A stretch of DNA of 64,000 nucleotides, taken from assembly GCF_004340945.1 (NCBI RefSeq), contig NZ_SLYD01000001.1, forward strand, positions 806,001 through 870,000, read 5' to 3'. Below are positions 1-8,513 of this stretch, in pieces (within the stretch, counting starts at the first letter, position 1; every line of letters begins with the position of its first letter). The notes below the pieces were generated by a model that searched no databases, had not been told where the DNA came from, and saw nothing but the letters and a program-made list of their open reading frames with translations. The position numbers and the translations under genes are program-made. Source of the DNA: Sphingomonas sp. PP-F2F-A104-K0414 (lineage in GTDB: Bacteria > Pseudomonadota > Alphaproteobacteria > Sphingomonadales > Sphingomonadaceae).

Positions 1-230
1 GGATCGGCGGCGACTTCGACGGGATCCAAGGGACCGGGCCGATCGCGATGAAGGGCGTCGACGGCTACCCGCTGCTGTTCGCGGAACTGGCGCGGCGGGG
101 CTGGAGCGACGGCGATCTGGCGAAACTGTCCGGCGGCAACGTCCTCCGCGTCATGGAGCGGGTCGAAGCGGTCGCGAAGGGGATGGTGGGTATGCCGCCG
201 GTCGATGCGACGGACGTGGCGTCGCGGTAG
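1..230 (+). CDS. Membrane dipeptidase (peptidase M19), C-terminal end only
   Basis: This is the last 75 or so codons of a gene that begins before the window; the frame is open from base 3 to the TAG ending at 230. The tail contains GGDFDGI, followed by a segment with YPLLFAEL, ARRGWSDGDL and a GGNVLRV motif. That pattern is typical of the C-terminal barrel of renal-dipeptidase-type zinc metalloenzymes, which cleave dipeptides and some beta-lactams; the Asp of the GSDFDG-like motif is a conserved active-site residue in the family. The internal ATG at 48 is not the start. Localisation cannot be judged because the N-terminus is missing. The family call is fairly secure, the substrate is not. Confidence 0.8.
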   Translation, partial: IGGDFDGIQGTGPIAMKGVDGYPLLFAELARRGWSDGDLAKLSGGNVLRVMERVEAVAKGMVGMPPVDATDVASR

Positions 231-277
231 AAGGGCGAGTGCTCGTTGCTCGAGTTTCGACCAAACCCGCCAGATCC

Positions 278-363
278 CGTCACCCCAGCGAAAGCTGGGG
301 TATTCCTCCGTATCAGATGACGTGGCTCAAACGATGATATCCCAGCTTTCGCTGGGATGACGG
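278..363. repeat. REP-like element, family A (opposed hairpins)
   Basis: Left arm CCCCAGC-GAAA-GCTGGGG is a 7-bp stem with a GNRA loop. The right arm ATCCCAGC-TTTC-GCTGGGAT is its inverted counterpart about 45 bases away. The element fills the gap between the convergent dipeptidase and MFS genes. Related copies occur elsewhere in the window. Confidence 0.85.
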
Positions 364-406
364 AATGGTCGGGATGACGGATGGAGGAATGACGGATGGA
401 GAGATG

Positions 407-1639
407 TCACGGATCCGGCATCCGCTGCGCCGCAGGAGGCTCCACCACGAGCGGCGGCACCGTGCGCAGCACCAGCCCGATCACCAACGCTGCCACGCCG
501 AGCAACAGGCAGAACGCCGTCACCCCCGGCCATCCGGCATGCGTCCAGGCGAAGCCGCCGGCCGATCCCAGTACGCTCGACCCCATATAATAGAAGAAAA
601 GATAGAACGCCGCCGCCTGCCCGCGCGAACCCTGCGCGCGCCTGCCGACCCAGGCGCTTGCGATCGAATGCGCGCCGAAGAAGCCGACCGTCACGACCGC
701 GATCCCCGCGATCACCAGCACGAGCGGCGTCATCGCGGTCAGTGCGACGCCGGCGATCAGCAGGACGACGGGGATCCAGAAAACCTTCCGCCGCCCGAGT
801 CGTCCGGCGAGCGTCCCGAACTTCGCCGAACTCACCGATCCCAGCACGTACAGCAGGAACACGCCGCCGACCGCCGCCTGGCTGAGGCTGTAAGGCGGGC
901 TCATCAGCCGGAAGCCCGCATAGTTATAGATCGTGACGAACACGCCCATCAGCAGGAACGCCTCGAGATACAGCAAAGGCATCGCGCGATCGGTGAACAG
1001 CGACCCGGCACTGCGCAATAACGCGCCCGGTCGTCCCACGCTCGGCGTGAAATTGCGCGAGAGCGGCGCGAGCCGGCGAAACGCCTCCGCCATCGCGAGG
1101 CCTGCGACGCCGACCGCGGCGAGCGCCCAGCGCCAGCCTTCGAGATCGGCGACGATGCTGACGACCAGCCGCCCGGCCATCCCGCCGAGCGCGCTGCCCG
1201 CGATATACAGCCCCATCGCCGCACCGACCGAGCCCGCATCAACCTCCTCTGCGACATAGGCCATCGCCACCGCCGGCACGCCTGCGAGCGCAACACCAGT
1301 CAGGAAGCGCAACACGAGCAACCCGCTCCACCCCGGCACAACCGCCGCCGCCAGCGTCAGCGCCCCCGCCGCGAACATCGCCGCGATCATCAGCGGACGC
1401 CGGCCGACGCGGTCGGACACGAACCCGGCAAACAGGATGCCGATCGCCAAGGGCCCGGTCGCCAATGACACCGCGAGCGACGCGCCCTCGGCGGTCAGCC
1501 TGAACTGCGCGGCGAAAAGCGGCAGCAATGGCTGCACCGAATACAGCAGCGAGAAGGTCGAGAACCCCGCGAACAACATCGCCAGCGTCAGCCGACGGTA
1601 GGCGGGCGTGCCCAGCGCAATCGGCGCTTCAGAAGCCAC
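407..1639 (-). CDS. MFS transporter, YnfM-like 12-TM permease
   Basis: The 410-residue protein has about twelve hydrophobic segments and the MFS signature between TM2 and TM3 (GFVSDRVGRRPLM, about residues 72-84), with a second Arg-rich loop (GRLGRRKVF) in the C-terminal half. Size and layout fit YnfM/drug:H+ antiporter-like major facilitator permeases of the inner membrane. The start codon lies inside the end of the upstream deacetylase gene (11-base overlap), so the two are almost certainly co-translated. That suggests an export role linked to acetylated amines, but this is inference from position. The substrate cannot be read from the sequence. Confidence 0.85.
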   Translation of the reverse strand: MASEAPIALGTPAYRRLTLAMLFAGFSTFSLLYSVQPLLPLFAAQFRLTAEGASLAVSLATGPLAIGILFAGFVSDRVGRRPLMIAAMFAAGALTLAAAVVPGWSGLLVLRFLTGVALAGVPAVAMAYVAEEVDAGSVGAAMGLYIAGSALGGMAGRLVVSIVADLEGWRWALAAVGVAGLAMAEAFRRLAPLSRNFTPSVGRPGALLRSAGSLFTDRAMPLLYLEAFLLMGVFVTIYNYAGFRLMSPPYSLSQAAVGGVFLLYVLGSVSSAKFGTLAGRLGRRKVFWIPVVLLIAGVALTAMTPLVLVIAGIAVVTVGFFGAHSIASAWVGRRAQGSRGQAAAFYLFFYYMGSSVLGSAGGFAWTHAGWPGVTAFCLLLGVAALVIGLVLRTVPPLVVEPPAAQRMPDP

Positions 1640-2633
1640 GCAGGAAACTCGCGACGTTGTGGCCGAGCGCGTCGACTGCGTATCCGCCTTCCATGACGAT
1701 GACGGTCGGCCACCCGCGGGCCGCGATGTCAGCGGCTAACACCGCATAGTCGGGCGTGGTCAGCTTGAAATGCGAGATCGGATCGCCCTCCCACGTGTCC
1801 GCGCCGAAGCTGACGACGAGCAGGCCGGGATCGAACGCGGCGATCGCGTCGAGCGCTGTGGTCTGCGCGGCCCGGAACGCGTCGATTTGCGTGCCGTGCG
1901 GGAGGGGCACGTTCAGCGTCGTACCAAGTCCGTTGGCTTCGCCGGTTTCCTCTGCGTGGCCCCAGTAAAAGGGATAGTCGGTCTTCGGATCGGCATGGAC
2001 CGAGGCGTAGAACACGTCGCCTCTCGTGTAGAAGATATCCTGCGTGCCGTTGCCGTGGTGATAGTCGATATCGAGGATCGCGACGCGGTCGACACCGGCG
2101 TCGCGTGCGGCCTGCGCGGCGATCGCGGCGGTGTTGAGGTGGCAGTATCCACCGCAATAGTCTGCGCCCGCGTGATGGCCGGGCGGGCGGCAGAGTGCGA
2201 ACGCGGTGCGGTCGCCGTCGAGGACCGCGTGCGTCGCGGCGAGCGCGGACTGGGCGCTGCCATAGGAGGCGGCCCAGGTCTGCGGCGTGATCGGCGTGGT
2301 CGCGTCGAAGCTATGCGCGCCGATGAGCGCGTCGATGCGGGTGAGGTCGAGCGGCCGGCGACCACGGATCGGGAAGGTGTAGGGGATCGCGTCGCCCTCG
2401 CGTCCGGCTTCGCGCCACAGTCGCGCCGCGTCCTTTAGGAACGCGACGTATGGCGCGGGGTGGACGGCTAGGATCGGCGCCTCGCCGCGATCTTCCGGCG
2501 CCTCGACCGGACCGAGCGCGCGCAGGATCGCATCGACGCGCGCGGGAGCCTCCGCATAGGCCGTGAATGCGCCGTTGTGCAGTTCCCAGACTGGTGCGTG
2601 GGTCCGCTGGGACTCGTCGAAGAACAGTCGCAT
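1629..2633 (-). CDS. Acetylpolyamine amidohydrolase-like deacetylase (HDAC superfamily)
   Basis: The 334-residue protein has the zinc deacetylase active site: RPPGHHAG (the His pair at 153-154), DIDYHHGNG (metal and charge-relay residues, about 188-195), GADTWEGDP and the late MEGGY loop with the catalytic-type Tyr. From memory, the N-terminal block, the DPISHFKLTTPDY stretch and the C-terminal NVASFLRG align along their whole length with Mycoplana acetylpolyamine amidohydrolase, better than with AcuC. The expected reaction is hydrolysis of N-acetylated polyamines to polyamine and acetate in the cytoplasm. The start at 2633 is chosen because AAGGAG sits 5 bases upstream; a longer frame to 2714 lacks this. 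The gene is coupled to the MFS gene downstream. Confidence 0.82.
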   Translation of the reverse strand: MRLFFDESQRTHAPVWELHNGAFTAYAEAPARVDAILRALGPVEAPEDRGEAPILAVHPAPYVAFLKDAARLWREAGREGDAIPYTFPIRGRRPLDLTRIDALIGAHSFDATTPITPQTWAASYGSAQSALAATHAVLDGDRTAFALCRPPGHHAGADYCGGYCHLNTAAIAAQAARDAGVDRVAILDIDYHHGNGTQDIFYTRGDVFYASVHADPKTDYPFYWGHAEETGEANGLGTTLNVPLPHGTQIDAFRAAQTTALDAIAAFDPGLLVVSFGADTWEGDPISHFKLTTPDYAVLAADIAARGWPTVIVMEGGYAVDALGHNVASFLRGF

Positions 2634-2724
2634 CGTTGCTCCTTGGTGAGCGGTCACGGGGGAAGAACCGACCGATCGCCCTATGGGTCCTACCGGGTCG
2701 CGCGCGTTCGGCAAATTCGAGCGC

Positions 2725-3282
2725 TTAGAACAGCGTCAGTTGCCGATCGTCGTCGCCGTTCAGCAACCAGCGGCCGATCACGTCGTGGCGCGTCCGGCCG
2801 ACATGGCTTTGGACCAGCACGAATGCGTCCGCGGTCCAGCAGATCGGCGCGATGGCTTGCGTGAACGGCGCGCCGTCGCGGTAGCCGAGCGTCATATGCG
2901 GGCTGAACCGATAGCCTTTGCGCTGGGACAGCCCCGCCGACTCGCGTGCTACTGCGATCCGCTGATGCAGCGCGGCGAGCGAGGCGTTCTTGTGGCGCGG
3001 ACGTAGCGCGATGGATCGTTCGCTGCCGACCGCGGTGTCGAACTGGAGCGCGAACGGCGCTGCTTCGACCGCATCGCCGATCGCCTTCAGGTCGCGTTCC
3101 AGCGCGGTCGAGACGCGATCATGATCGTCGAGGATGTCGATTGTGACGTGGAGATGCTCGGGGCGCAGCTTCTGCGCGGGACCGTCGAACCACGCCGCCG
3201 CCTCGGTGATCTGGCGCGCTAGCGGAAATGGTAAGCGGATCGCGAAGAACAGGCGATGACGGGCGATCGGTCGATGAAACAT
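2725..3282 (-). CDS. thpR: 2'-5' RNA ligase family protein (2H phosphoesterase)
   Basis: The two HxT/S-type motifs of the 2H phosphoesterase fold are present: HLHVTI in the first half and HMTLGY in the second, in a protein of about 185 residues, the usual ThpR/LigT size. Family members open 2',3'-cyclic phosphates or make 2'-5' linkages in RNA in vitro; the cellular role is uncertain. The family-like N-terminus is RLFFAIRLP. The frame extends upstream to a TTG at 3330, but the ATG at 3282 with GGA about 10 bases ahead puts the conserved N-terminus close to the start, so it is preferred. The symbol reflects family membership only. Confidence 0.75.
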   Translation of the reverse strand: MFHRPIARHRLFFAIRLPFPLARQITEAAAWFDGPAQKLRPEHLHVTIDILDDHDRVSTALERDLKAIGDAVEAAPFALQFDTAVGSERSIALRPRHKNASLAALHQRIAVARESAGLSQRKGYRFSPHMTLGYRDGAPFTQAIAPICWTADAFVLVQSHVGRTRHDVIGRWLLNGDDDRQLTLF

Positions 3283-3370
3283 GCCGGATTCCGAATCGGG
3301 GGCGGCGGGCTTGTTGCTAATATGTTCCAATACCTTCGTCTAGGTGGCGCGCGAGATCAGAGGGCTAATC

Positions 3371-3475
3371 ACCACCCCGGCGGAGGCCGGGGCCCAATTG
3401 GAAAGGTCAGAGTAACGACACGTTGCGCTCCGTTAAGCGCGTGTCCCAATTGGGCCCCGGCCTGCGCCGGGGTGG
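3371..3475. repeat. REP-like element, family B (opposed hairpins)
   Basis: The left arm CCCCGGC-GGAG-GCCGGGG is followed by CCCAATTGG. About 50 bases on, the mirror-image arm reads CCAATTGGGCCCCGGCC-TGC-GCCGGGG. It lies in the gap between lysK and the RNA ligase-like gene. A close copy is at 34513-34620. Confidence 0.85.
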
Positions 3476-3497
3476 ATAATTCTTCTAGGGTACGGCC

Positions 3498-5063
3498 TTA
3501 CCGCGCCAACGCCTCGACAATCAGTTTCCGGGAGTTCGCCACGCCATACAGCGCGATGAAGCTGCCCATCCGCGGCCCCTGCTCCGAGCCCAGCAACGTC
3601 TCGTACAGCGCCTTGAACCAGTCGCGAAGGTTTTCGAACCCGCCGGTCTTGCCGATTTCGTAGACGATGTTCTGGATGTCTTCCGCGCTCGCCTCCGCCG
3701 GCAACGCGGCGAGTTCCGCATCGAGCCGCTCCAGCGCCGCGACCTCCACACCCTCGGGCGCGCGGCGCTTCAGCGTCGGCGCGACGAAATCGCGGCTATA
3801 CGCCAGCGCATAGCCGATCAGTCGGTCGAGCTCGGGGTATTTCGCCGCCGACGCATCGGGCACGTAATTGGCCAGATAGCCCCAGACCTGCTCCTTGCTC
3901 GCATCGCCCATCACGCCGACGAGGTTGAGCAGCAGCCCGAACGTCACCGGCAGCTCGCCCGTCGGCAGCTTGCCGTCGTGAATATGGTGCACCGGGTTGC
4001 CGAGCTTCTGCTTCAGGTCCTGGCCCGCATAATTGCCGCGGAATTGCCAATATTCGTCCACCGCGCGAGGAATCACGCCCATGTGGAGCGACTTCGCCTT
4101 CTTCGGCTCGCGATACGCGTAGAACGCCAGCGATTCCTCGGGGCCATAGGTCAGCCACTGCTCGAGGCTGAGACCATTGCCTTTCGACTTCGAAATCTTC
4201 TCGCCATTCTCGTCGAGGAACATCTCGTAGTTGAAGCCTTCGGGCGGGCGTCCGCCGAGCACGCGTGCGATCTTCGACGACTGGGTGACCGAATCGATCA
4301 GGTCCTTGCCCGCCATCTCGTAATCGACGCCGAGCGCGACCCAGCGCATCGCCCAGTCGACCTTCCACTGCAGCTTGGCCTTGCCGCCGAGCACCGACTG
4401 CTCGATCCGCTGGCCGTCATCCTCGAACGCGATCAGTCCAGCCTCTGCGTCGATCACTTCGATCGGCACCTGCAGCACGATGCCGCTGGTCGGCGAGATC
4501 GGCAGCACCGGCGAATAGGTCGCGCGACGCTCGGCCCGCAGCGTCGGGAGCATCACGTCCTGGATGCCCTGGAAGTGGCGAAGCACACCCTTCAGCGCCT
4601 CGTCGAAACGCCCGCCGGTGTAATATTCGGTCGACGACGCGAACTCGTAGTCGAAGCCATAGCGGTCGAGAAATTCGCGCAGGATCGCGTTGTTGTGTGC
4701 GGCAAAGCTGGAATGCGTGCCGAACGGATCGGGGATCTGCGTCAGCGGCTTGCCGAGATGCTCGCGCAGCATGTCGCCGTTGGGGACGTTGTCCGGGACT
4801 TTCCGGAGACCGTCCATATCGTCCGAGAACGCGATCAGCCGAGTCGGCGTATTGCTCAGCGCGTGGAACGCGTTGCGCACCATCGTCGTGCGCAGCACCT
4901 CGTTGAACGTACCGATATGCGGCAGGCCCGACGGTCCGTAGCCTGTCTCGAACAGCATCGGATTGCCCGACTTGCCGTTCGGATACCGCTTGAGGAGTTT
5001 GCGCGCCTCCTCGTATGGCCAGGCTTTGGACTCGAGGGCGGCGGTGCGGATTTCATCGGTCAT
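3498..5063 (-). CDS. lysK: Lysyl-tRNA synthetase, class I
   Basis: This 521-residue enzyme activates lysine and charges tRNA-Lys in the cytoplasm. It is the class I form found in archaea and many alphaproteobacteria, not the class II LysS. Class I signatures are visible: the HIGH-type motif PHIGTF in the N-terminal Rossmann fold (about residues 48-53) and the KMSKS-type loop KISKSKGNG (about 291-299). The C-terminal half is helical, as in the anticodon-binding domain. The start MTDEIRTAALESKAWP is a normal family N-terminus. No class II LysRS is seen in the window. Confidence 0.95.
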   Translation of the reverse strand: MTDEIRTAALESKAWPYEEARKLLKRYPNGKSGNPMLFETGYGPSGLPHIGTFNEVLRTTMVRNAFHALSNTPTRLIAFSDDMDGLRKVPDNVPNGDMLREHLGKPLTQIPDPFGTHSSFAAHNNAILREFLDRYGFDYEFASSTEYYTGGRFDEALKGVLRHFQGIQDVMLPTLRAERRATYSPVLPISPTSGIVLQVPIEVIDAEAGLIAFEDDGQRIEQSVLGGKAKLQWKVDWAMRWVALGVDYEMAGKDLIDSVTQSSKIARVLGGRPPEGFNYEMFLDENGEKISKSKGNGLSLEQWLTYGPEESLAFYAYREPKKAKSLHMGVIPRAVDEYWQFRGNYAGQDLKQKLGNPVHHIHDGKLPTGELPVTFGLLLNLVGVMGDASKEQVWGYLANYVPDASAAKYPELDRLIGYALAYSRDFVAPTLKRRAPEGVEVAALERLDAELAALPAEASAEDIQNIVYEIGKTGGFENLRDWFKALYETLLGSEQGPRMGSFIALYGVANSRKLIVEALAR

Positions 5064-5119
5064 AGCGTTCGGCGATTAGCGCCTGCGCCCGTGTCCGTCA
5101 CCCCACCGCCGCATGCGTC

Positions 5120-5425
5120 TTAGCGGCAACGATCCTTCGCGGTGATCGTCCGGTCGACCGCACGGCCACCGAGCGCACCCGCTGCGCCGCCGGCGAGCGT
5201 GCCGAGCAAGCCGCCGCCGACCGCATTGCCGAGCACCGCACCGCCGACGCCGCCTGCGACAAGACCGGTCGTGCCGCTCGAATGGCGGCAACGCTTTGCG
5301 CGGTAACGACGGTCATGGCCGCGATACTCACGCTTCGAGCGTGCTTCGGCCTTGCCCGTAGGGATCACGGCGGCGGCTGGGATTGCGAGCGAGAGCGCGC
5401 TCAGCGCCATGAGAAACTTCCGCAT
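5120..5425 (-). CDS. Glycine-zipper surface protein, 17 kDa antigen-like
   Basis: The 101-residue exported protein has a signal peptide (MRKFLMALSALSLAIPAAA) and a charged Arg/Lys/His-rich linker. It then has a glycine-zipper segment (GLVAGGVGGAVLGNAVGGG ...) of the kind in the Rickettsia 17 kDa antigen/2TM glycine zipper family, and ends in a basic tail with Cys. The start at 5425 is preferred over the ATG at 5476 because it begins directly at the signal peptide and has AGGGA upstream. Such proteins sit in or at the outer membrane; the specific role is unknown. Confidence 0.7.
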   Translation of the reverse strand: MRKFLMALSALSLAIPAAAVIPTGKAEARSKREYRGHDRRYRAKRCRHSSGTTGLVAGGVGGAVLGNAVGGGLLGTLAGGAAGALGGRAVDRTITAKDRCR

Positions 5426-5805
5426 GATGATCGTCCCTGTTGATGTAGGTAAAGTTCGGTATCGATAGGGGCGCAACGCATGTGAACCGTACCGGTTGCG
5501 TAACGGCGGGCGAGGGGGATGCGATTGGCGAAAAGTCTCTCGGACCGCTTCGTCGGTGGAGCTTGGTTGAGCAATGAAGGGGATGATGGGGCGATCCTTA
5601 CCCCTCCCGTCATCCCGTCATCCCAGCGAAAGCTGGGATATCCCCGTGGCGATCGCAGCACCCGCCCCATTAAGATCCCAGCTTTCGCTGGGATGACGGG
5701 AGGGGGGGGAAGGGGCCTCACCGATCAGGCGCATCTGCACACCGCTGACCATATCCCCTTCTACAAAAGGTTGCCCTTTCGTTCTCGTTGCAGCAAGGTC
5801 GCGGA
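5426..5805. other. Divergent intergenic region containing a family A repeat
   Basis: The 380-base gap separates the glycine-zipper gene (leftward) from the DinG-like helicase (rightward). A family A double hairpin occupies 5616-5699. The remainder should hold both promoters, but no convincing -35/-10 pair or operator was recognised, and no gene is supported. Confidence 0.6.
5616..5699. repeat. REP-like element, family A
   Basis: The two arms TCCCAGC-GAAA-GCTGGGA and TCCCAGC-TTTC-GCTGGGA flank a spacer of about 40 bases and are bounded by CGTCA/TGACG. This copy is unusual in lying between divergently transcribed genes rather than behind them. Confidence 0.85.
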
Positions 5806-8505
5806 GTGCTTCGCTATCCCGCCCTCCACGCCAGCCACGCCGGCATCTGGATCGCGAACGCCGAGGGTGCGCGTCCGATCGGGCGGGGCGAGGCGATTCG
5901 GATCGCCGCCGACACGCCGGTCATCATGCTCAACGCGCCGCTGGTCGGGCAGCGACTCGGGTATCCCGATCTGTCGGGGCTCGATCTGCTCGAACTCTAC
6001 GCGTTCCTTCGCCCGGCGCAGTTCGCGGTGCCGACGCCGAAGGGGATCGCGCGGGTTACCGGGCTCGATGTGCCGAGCGAGGATGCGGCGGTCGCGCCGT
6101 TCCTGCTGCGCGCTGCCGAAGCGATGCTGGCGCTCACCGATGGCGACTGGCCCGAGCGGGAAGGGGCGTGGACTGCGGCGCAATCGCTGTTCCGGTTGCG
6201 CTGGCCGTGGGCGCCGGTCGTCGCCGAGCGGCTGAAGAAGCCCGCGGTCAACGAACGCTGGCTGTTCTCGTCGCTTCCCGAATGGGAGGAGCATGCGCCA
6301 CGACCCGCGCCGCGCACCGTGACGATCGAGCCGGGCGATGCGGAGGCGCGGCTCGTCGACCTTACCGGCCACGGTGCCGAGGAACGCCCCGGCCAGCGCG
6401 CCTATGCCGGCGCAGCCACCGCCGCGTTCGCGCCGCGCGCGATGCGCGATACGCCCAATCTCGTCCTTGCCGAGGCGGGGACCGGGATCGGCAAGACGCT
6501 CGGTTATCTTGCTCCCGCGTCGCTCTGGGCGGAGAAGGCCGGCGGCGCGGTATGGATCTCGACCTACACCAAAACGCTGCAACGCCAGTTGGGGCAGGAA
6601 ACCGCGCGGCTTTATCCCGACGCTGCGATCCGCAAGGCCAAGGTCGTTACGCGAAAAGGCCGCGAGAATTATCTCTGCCTGCTGAACCTGGAGGACGCGC
6701 TGCAAGGCGGGTTCGCAGGCCGCGCGGCGATCCTCGCGCATCTCGTCGCACGCTGGGCCGCGTATAGCGCGGACGGCGATATGGTCGGCGGCGACCTGCC
6801 CGGCTGGCTGCCGACGCTGTTTCGCCGCAATGGTTCAACTGCACTGACCGACCGGCGCGGCGAGTGCGTCTATGCCGGCTGCCCGCACTACCGGAAATGC
6901 TTCATCGAGCGCGCCGCTCGCGCCTCGTCCGACGCCGACATCGTCATCGCCAACCACGCACTGGTGATGGTCAACGCCGCCAGAGGACGCGAACTCGCCA
7001 CCCGACCGACGCGATACGTGTTCGACGAAGGCCATCATATCTTCGACGCCGCCGATTCGATGTTCGCGACCGCGCTGACCGGTGCGGAGACGATCGAACT
7101 GCGCCGCTGGATCCTCGGCCCCGAATCGAGCGGTCGCGGCCGCCGGCGAGGGCTTGCCGCGCGCCTGTCCGATCTCGCCAGCTATGACGAACAGGGCGCG
7201 CGGGCGATCAGCGATGCGGTCACCGCGGCGGGCGCGCTCGCGTCCGACGGCTGGCTGCAAAGGCTCGGCGAAGGTGCGCCGTTCGGGCCGATCGAGACGC
7301 TTCTCGCCGCCGTCCGCGGGCTCACCTACGCGCGGGCCGAACAGCCGGGCGACGCGGGCTATGGGCTGGAGACCGAACTCGCCGAACCCGATGCGACGCT
7401 GATCGAGGCCGCCGCGCCCGCTGCCGCCGCGCTCGACGCGCTCGTCCGCCCACTTGTCACGCTCGGTCGCCGGCTTGAAGCCGTGCTCGCCGAAGCGCCC
7501 GACTGGATGGACGCGCCCGCCCGCGCACGAGTCGAGGGCGCGATCGCCTCGATCGGTTGGCGCGCGGAGACGGTGGCGTCGTGGCTGTCGCTGCTCGCGC
7601 GCGTTGGCGGACCTGTCGATGGCGATTTCGTCGACTGGCTCGCGGTCGACCGCATCGAAGGCCGCGAATTCGATATCGGGCTGCATCGCCACTGGCTCGA
7701 CCCGACGCGACCCTTCGCCGAGATCGTGTTGAAACCGGCGCATGGTGCACTGGTTACCTCTGCAACGCTGACCGGCGGCGGCGATTGGGAGGTGGCCGAA
7801 GCCCGCACCGGCGCCCCGCATCTGCTCCGCCCCGCCGCCCGGTTCGAGGCGAAGAGCCCGTTCGATTACACGCGTCAGGCCGAAGTCCTAATCGTCACCG
7901 ACGTGAAGCGCGGCGACATCGGCGCGCTGGCCAACGCCTATGCGCAACTGATCGTCGCCAGCCGCGGCGGGACGCTCGGGCTGTTCACCGCTATCCGACG
8001 GTTGCGCGGCGTGCATGGCCGCATCGCCGATCGACTCGCGCGCGAAGGCCTGCCGCTCCACGCGCAACATGTCGATCCTATCGATACCGGTACCTTGGTC
8101 GATATTTTTCGCGATGATCCGGGCGCGAGCCTGCTCGGCACCGATGCACTCCGAGACGGCGTCGACGTGCCCGGTGAGTCGCTGCGACTCGTGGTGATGG
8201 AGGGCGTCCCGTGGGCGAAACCCTCGGTGCTGCACGCGGCGCGGCGCCTGGCCGGTGGAGGCTCGGCGTATGACGACCGGCTCGTCCGCGCGCGGCTCGC
8301 GCAAGCATTCGGCCGGTTGATCCGCCGCGCCGACGATTCGGGCGTGTTCGTGATGCTGTCCGCGGCAATGCCGTCGCGGCTGCTCAGTGCGTTCCCGCCG
8401 GGCGTGCCGATCGCCCGCGTCACGCTCGAAGAAGCGGTGGCCCGAGTCGCGAGCCGGCTTTCCTCACGGGCCCCGGTAGGGCATGAAAGCCGCCAACCCG
8501 CTTGA
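5806..8505 (+). CDS. ATP-dependent DNA helicase, DinG/XPD-like (SF2, Fe-S)
   Basis: The 899-residue protein has a Walker A AEAGTGIGKT (about residues 222-231), then four cysteines (YLCL, GECVY, GCPHY, KCF) spaced as in the XPD/DinG iron-sulfur domain. The Walker B box is DEGH rather than DEAH, and helicase motifs follow to a C-terminal domain containing DALRDGVDVPG and RLIRR. The expected role is 5'-3' unwinding of damaged or R-loop DNA. The first 190 residues, ahead of the ATPase, match no domain I recognise. A GTG at 5806 with AAGG eight bases upstream begins at MLRYPALHASHAG; a TTG at 5788 is the alternative. The stop lies 8 bases before sixA. Confidence 0.88.
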   Translation: MLRYPALHASHAGIWIANAEGARPIGRGEAIRIAADTPVIMLNAPLVGQRLGYPDLSGLDLLELYAFLRPAQFAVPTPKGIARVTGLDVPSEDAAVAPFLLRAAEAMLALTDGDWPEREGAWTAAQSLFRLRWPWAPVVAERLKKPAVNERWLFSSLPEWEEHAPRPAPRTVTIEPGDAEARLVDLTGHGAEERPGQRAYAGAATAAFAPRAMRDTPNLVLAEAGTGIGKTLGYLAPASLWAEKAGGAVWISTYTKTLQRQLGQETARLYPDAAIRKAKVVTRKGRENYLCLLNLEDALQGGFAGRAAILAHLVARWAAYSADGDMVGGDLPGWLPTLFRRNGSTALTDRRGECVYAGCPHYRKCFIERAARASSDADIVIANHALVMVNAARGRELATRPTRYVFDEGHHIFDAADSMFATALTGAETIELRRWILGPESSGRGRRRGLAARLSDLASYDEQGARAISDAVTAAGALASDGWLQRLGEGAPFGPIETLLAAVRGLTYARAEQPGDAGYGLETELAEPDATLIEAAAPAAAALDALVRPLVTLGRRLEAVLAEAPDWMDAPARARVEGAIASIGWRAETVASWLSLLARVGGPVDGDFVDWLAVDRIEGREFDIGLHRHWLDPTRPFAEIVLKPAHGALVTSATLTGGGDWEVAEARTGAPHLLRPAARFEAKSPFDYTRQAEVLIVTDVKRGDIGALANAYAQLIVASRGGTLGLFTAIRRLRGVHGRIADRLAREGLPLHAQHVDPIDTGTLVDIFRDDPGASLLGTDALRDGVDVPGESLRLVVMEGVPWAKPSVLHAARRLAGGGSAYDDRLVRARLAQAFGRLIRRADDSGVFVMLSAAMPSRLLSAFPPGVPIARVTLEEAVARVASRLSSRAPVGHESRQPA

Positions 8506-8513
8506 GGATTGCC

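Noticed and set aside
365..1021. 218-codon plus-strand frame opposite the MFS gene
   Set aside because: Arg/His-rich shadow of the transporter, beginning in a repeat element.
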